Of a DNA stretch of 64,000 bases, positions 62,769-64,000 are shown piece by piece (the stretch's first letter is position 1; each line of letters starts with the position of its first letter). Both the position numbers and the translations under genes were made by a program. A model generated the notes under the pieces. It was not told the DNA's origin. It did no database searches and saw nothing but the letters and a program-made list of their open reading frames with translations. The stretch is from Opitutaceae bacterium EW11 (lineage in GTDB: Bacteria; Verrucomicrobiota; Verrucomicrobiia; Opitutales; Opitutaceae): assembly GCA_003054665.1 (NCBI GenBank), contig QAYY01000001.1, forward strand, positions 423,501-487,500. The letters are read 5' to 3'.

Positions 62769-64000
62769 ATGCAGCACCTTCCGCTCGCCTCGACCGACTG
62801 GCGCTTCCGCGACAGTTCCGAAACAAAATGGCTTCCGGCGACCGTGCCCGGATGCGTCCACACGGACCTTCGCAGGGCCGCCCGAATCCCCGATCCATTC
62901 TGGGGCACCAATGAACTCCAACTCCAATGGATCGAGGAGCGCGACTGGGTTTACTCCACGACCTTTGCGATCGGCGCCTCCCTCCCGGCCGAGGAGGTCG
63001 TCGAGTTGGTGGCCGACGGCCTCGATACCGTCGCCATCGTCACGCTCAACGGCACCGAAGTCGGCCGAACCGAAAACATGTTTGTCGCGCACCGCTGGGA
63101 CGTGAAGCCGCTCCTGCGCCGCGGCCGGAACACCCTGGAGATCCGTTTCGAAAGCGCGATGAGCTACCTCCGCGCGCACCGCACGGACCTCGATCCGGGC
63201 GAGATTAACGATCCCTTTGGACGCGCTCCCGCCATTCGCAAACAGCAATGCCAGTTCGGCTGGGATTGGGGTCCGCGGTTCGTGACCGCCGGCATCTGGC
63301 GCGACATTCGCCTGGAAGGCTGGTCGGGCAACCGGCTCGAGAGCGTGCACGTCCGACAAACTCACGCCCCGGACGGCCCGGTGGCTCTGGCGTTCTTGCC
63401 CGAACTCGCCCGCGCCGAGGCTGGCGCGGCGGTGCGCGGTCGCGTCCTGTTCGAAGGTGCGGTCGTCGCCACGATCGAAAACGGCGCCGCCACGATTGCG
63501 CAGCCGAAGCTCTGGTGGCCTTCCGGCCAGGGCGATCAGCCTCTGTACCGCATCGAAGCCGAGGTCGTCGGCCCCGACGGCCGGACGATCAGCACCTGGT
63601 CGAAGCGCATCGGTCTTCGAACGATCGCGCTCGACCGGCATCCCGATGCCGCCGGGGAAACGTTCCAGTTCGTCGTCAATGGCCGGCCCGTTTTCGCGAA
63701 AGGCGCCAACTGGGTGCCCGCGCACAGCTTTGTCGCAGGGCTGGGTCGCGCCGACTACGAGCGCGATCTTCGCAGCGCCGCGGCCGCCAACATGAACATG
63801 GTCCGCGTGTGGGGCGGCGGCATCTACGAGAGCGAGGATCTCTATGACCTCTGCGACGAGCTCGGCCTGATGGTCTGGCAGGACTTCATGTTCGCCTGCG
63901 CCATCTACCCAGGCGACGCGCCGTTCGTCGCCAGCGTGCGGACCGAGGCGGAACAGCAGGTGCGCCGGATTCGGCACCACGCCTGCCTGGCGCTCTGGTG
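62769..64000 (+). CDS. GH2 beta-mannosidase, 3' truncated by the window end
   Basis: The frame starts MQHLPLASTDWRFRD at 62769 and is open to the end of the window (410 residues seen). It has no signal peptide. N-terminal sugar-binding domain: WLPATVPGCVHTDL, DLDPGEINDPFGRAPAIRKQ, CQFGWDWGPRFVTAG, all typical of GH2 beta-mannosidases. The barrel begins with FAKGANWVPAHSFV, NMNMVRVWGGGIYES and LGLMVWQDFMFACAIYP. The catalytic acid/base would be in the motif starting LALW at the cut. It removes beta-1,4-linked mannose from non-reducing ends. It is co-transcribed with the GH3 gene. Confidence 0.93.
   Translation, partial: MQHLPLASTDWRFRDSSETKWLPATVPGCVHTDLRRAARIPDPFWGTNELQLQWIEERDWVYSTTFAIGASLPAEEVVELVADGLDTVAIVTLNGTEVGRTENMFVAHRWDVKPLLRRGRNTLEIRFESAMSYLRAHRTDLDPGEINDPFGRAPAIRKQQCQFGWDWGPRFVTAGIWRDIRLEGWSGNRLESVHVRQTHAPDGPVALAFLPELARAEAGAAVRGRVLFEGAVVATIENGAATIAQPKLWWPSGQGDQPLYRIEAEVVGPDGRTISTWSKRIGLRTIALDRHPDAAGETFQFVVNGRPVFAKGANWVPAHSFVAGLGRADYERDLRSAAAANMNMVRVWGGGIYESEDLYDLCDELGLMVWQDFMFACAIYPGDAPFVASVRTEAEQQVRRIRHHACLALW

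Noticed and set aside
1-64000. tRNA, rRNA or CRISPR array
   Set aside because: No cloverleaf-like block with conserved TTCGA loop, no rRNA stretch and no regularly spaced repeats were seen by eye; a covariance-model search would be decisive.

Overview
The window is a high-GC bacterial chromosome segment that looks like a Verrucomicrobiota genome of the Opitutaceae type. This is an inference from gene content: a PEP-CTERM anchored choice-of-anchor A protein, two large TonB-dependent receptors with an N-terminal SEFTVTGY- or NPFAVTTG-like box, an acidobacterial-type duplicated permease, many polysaccharide-acting enzymes and many PAS histidine kinases. No rRNA, tRNA, CRISPR array, transposase or phage gene was seen.

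Layout. 1-6 kb: the end of a response regulator, a zinc-ribbon protein, a DUF434 protein, a very large secreted DUF4450-type glycoside-hydrolase-like protein and a secreted alpha/beta hydrolase. 6-19 kb: a YceH-like protein, a GT61 glycosyltransferase, a secreted metzincin protease with Ig-like and duplicated C-terminal domains, a PAS histidine kinase, an ABC (ADOP) permease, deoxyribose-phosphate aldolase and an S9 peptidase. 19-28 kb: a chemoreceptor with a CZB zinc domain, a CheY-like regulator, a LamG protein, an HD phosphohydrolase, the PEP-CTERM protein, a VOC protein, an AraC regulator and a beta-CASP metallo-beta-lactamase protein.

28.3-34.1 kb is the most unusual segment. A putative lipoprotein, a 928-residue fusion of an alpha/beta hydrolase with a caspase-like protease, and a gluzincin-type metalloprotein lie in one direction; the last two are 4 bp apart. 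All catalytic motifs look intact. I recognise no described system with this make-up.

34.1-37.6 kb holds a cytidylate-kinase-like protein, a quinone reductase and a small block of foreign appearance: a 228 bp direct duplication of the quinone-reductase 5' end, a pstB remnant, an AT-richer stretch and two overlapping genes of unknown function.

37.6-51 kb: a TAXI-type binding protein, a PspC protein with its PadR regulator, and a coupled minus-strand operon in the order TonB receptor, beta-propeller sensor kinase, single-domain regulator, hybrid kinase. This looks like a Verrucomicrobial counterpart of SusC/HTCS sensing.

51.5-64 kb looks like an amino-sugar/glycan utilisation locus: a TonB receptor, a NagB-LmbE fusion, a ROK-like kinase, a PIG-L deacetylase, a divergent AraC regulator, a PA14-containing GH3 enzyme and a GH2 beta-mannosidase cut by the window end. 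The receptor and the NagB-LmbE gene share a promoter element with the same spacing to a -10-like box, which suggests co-regulation.
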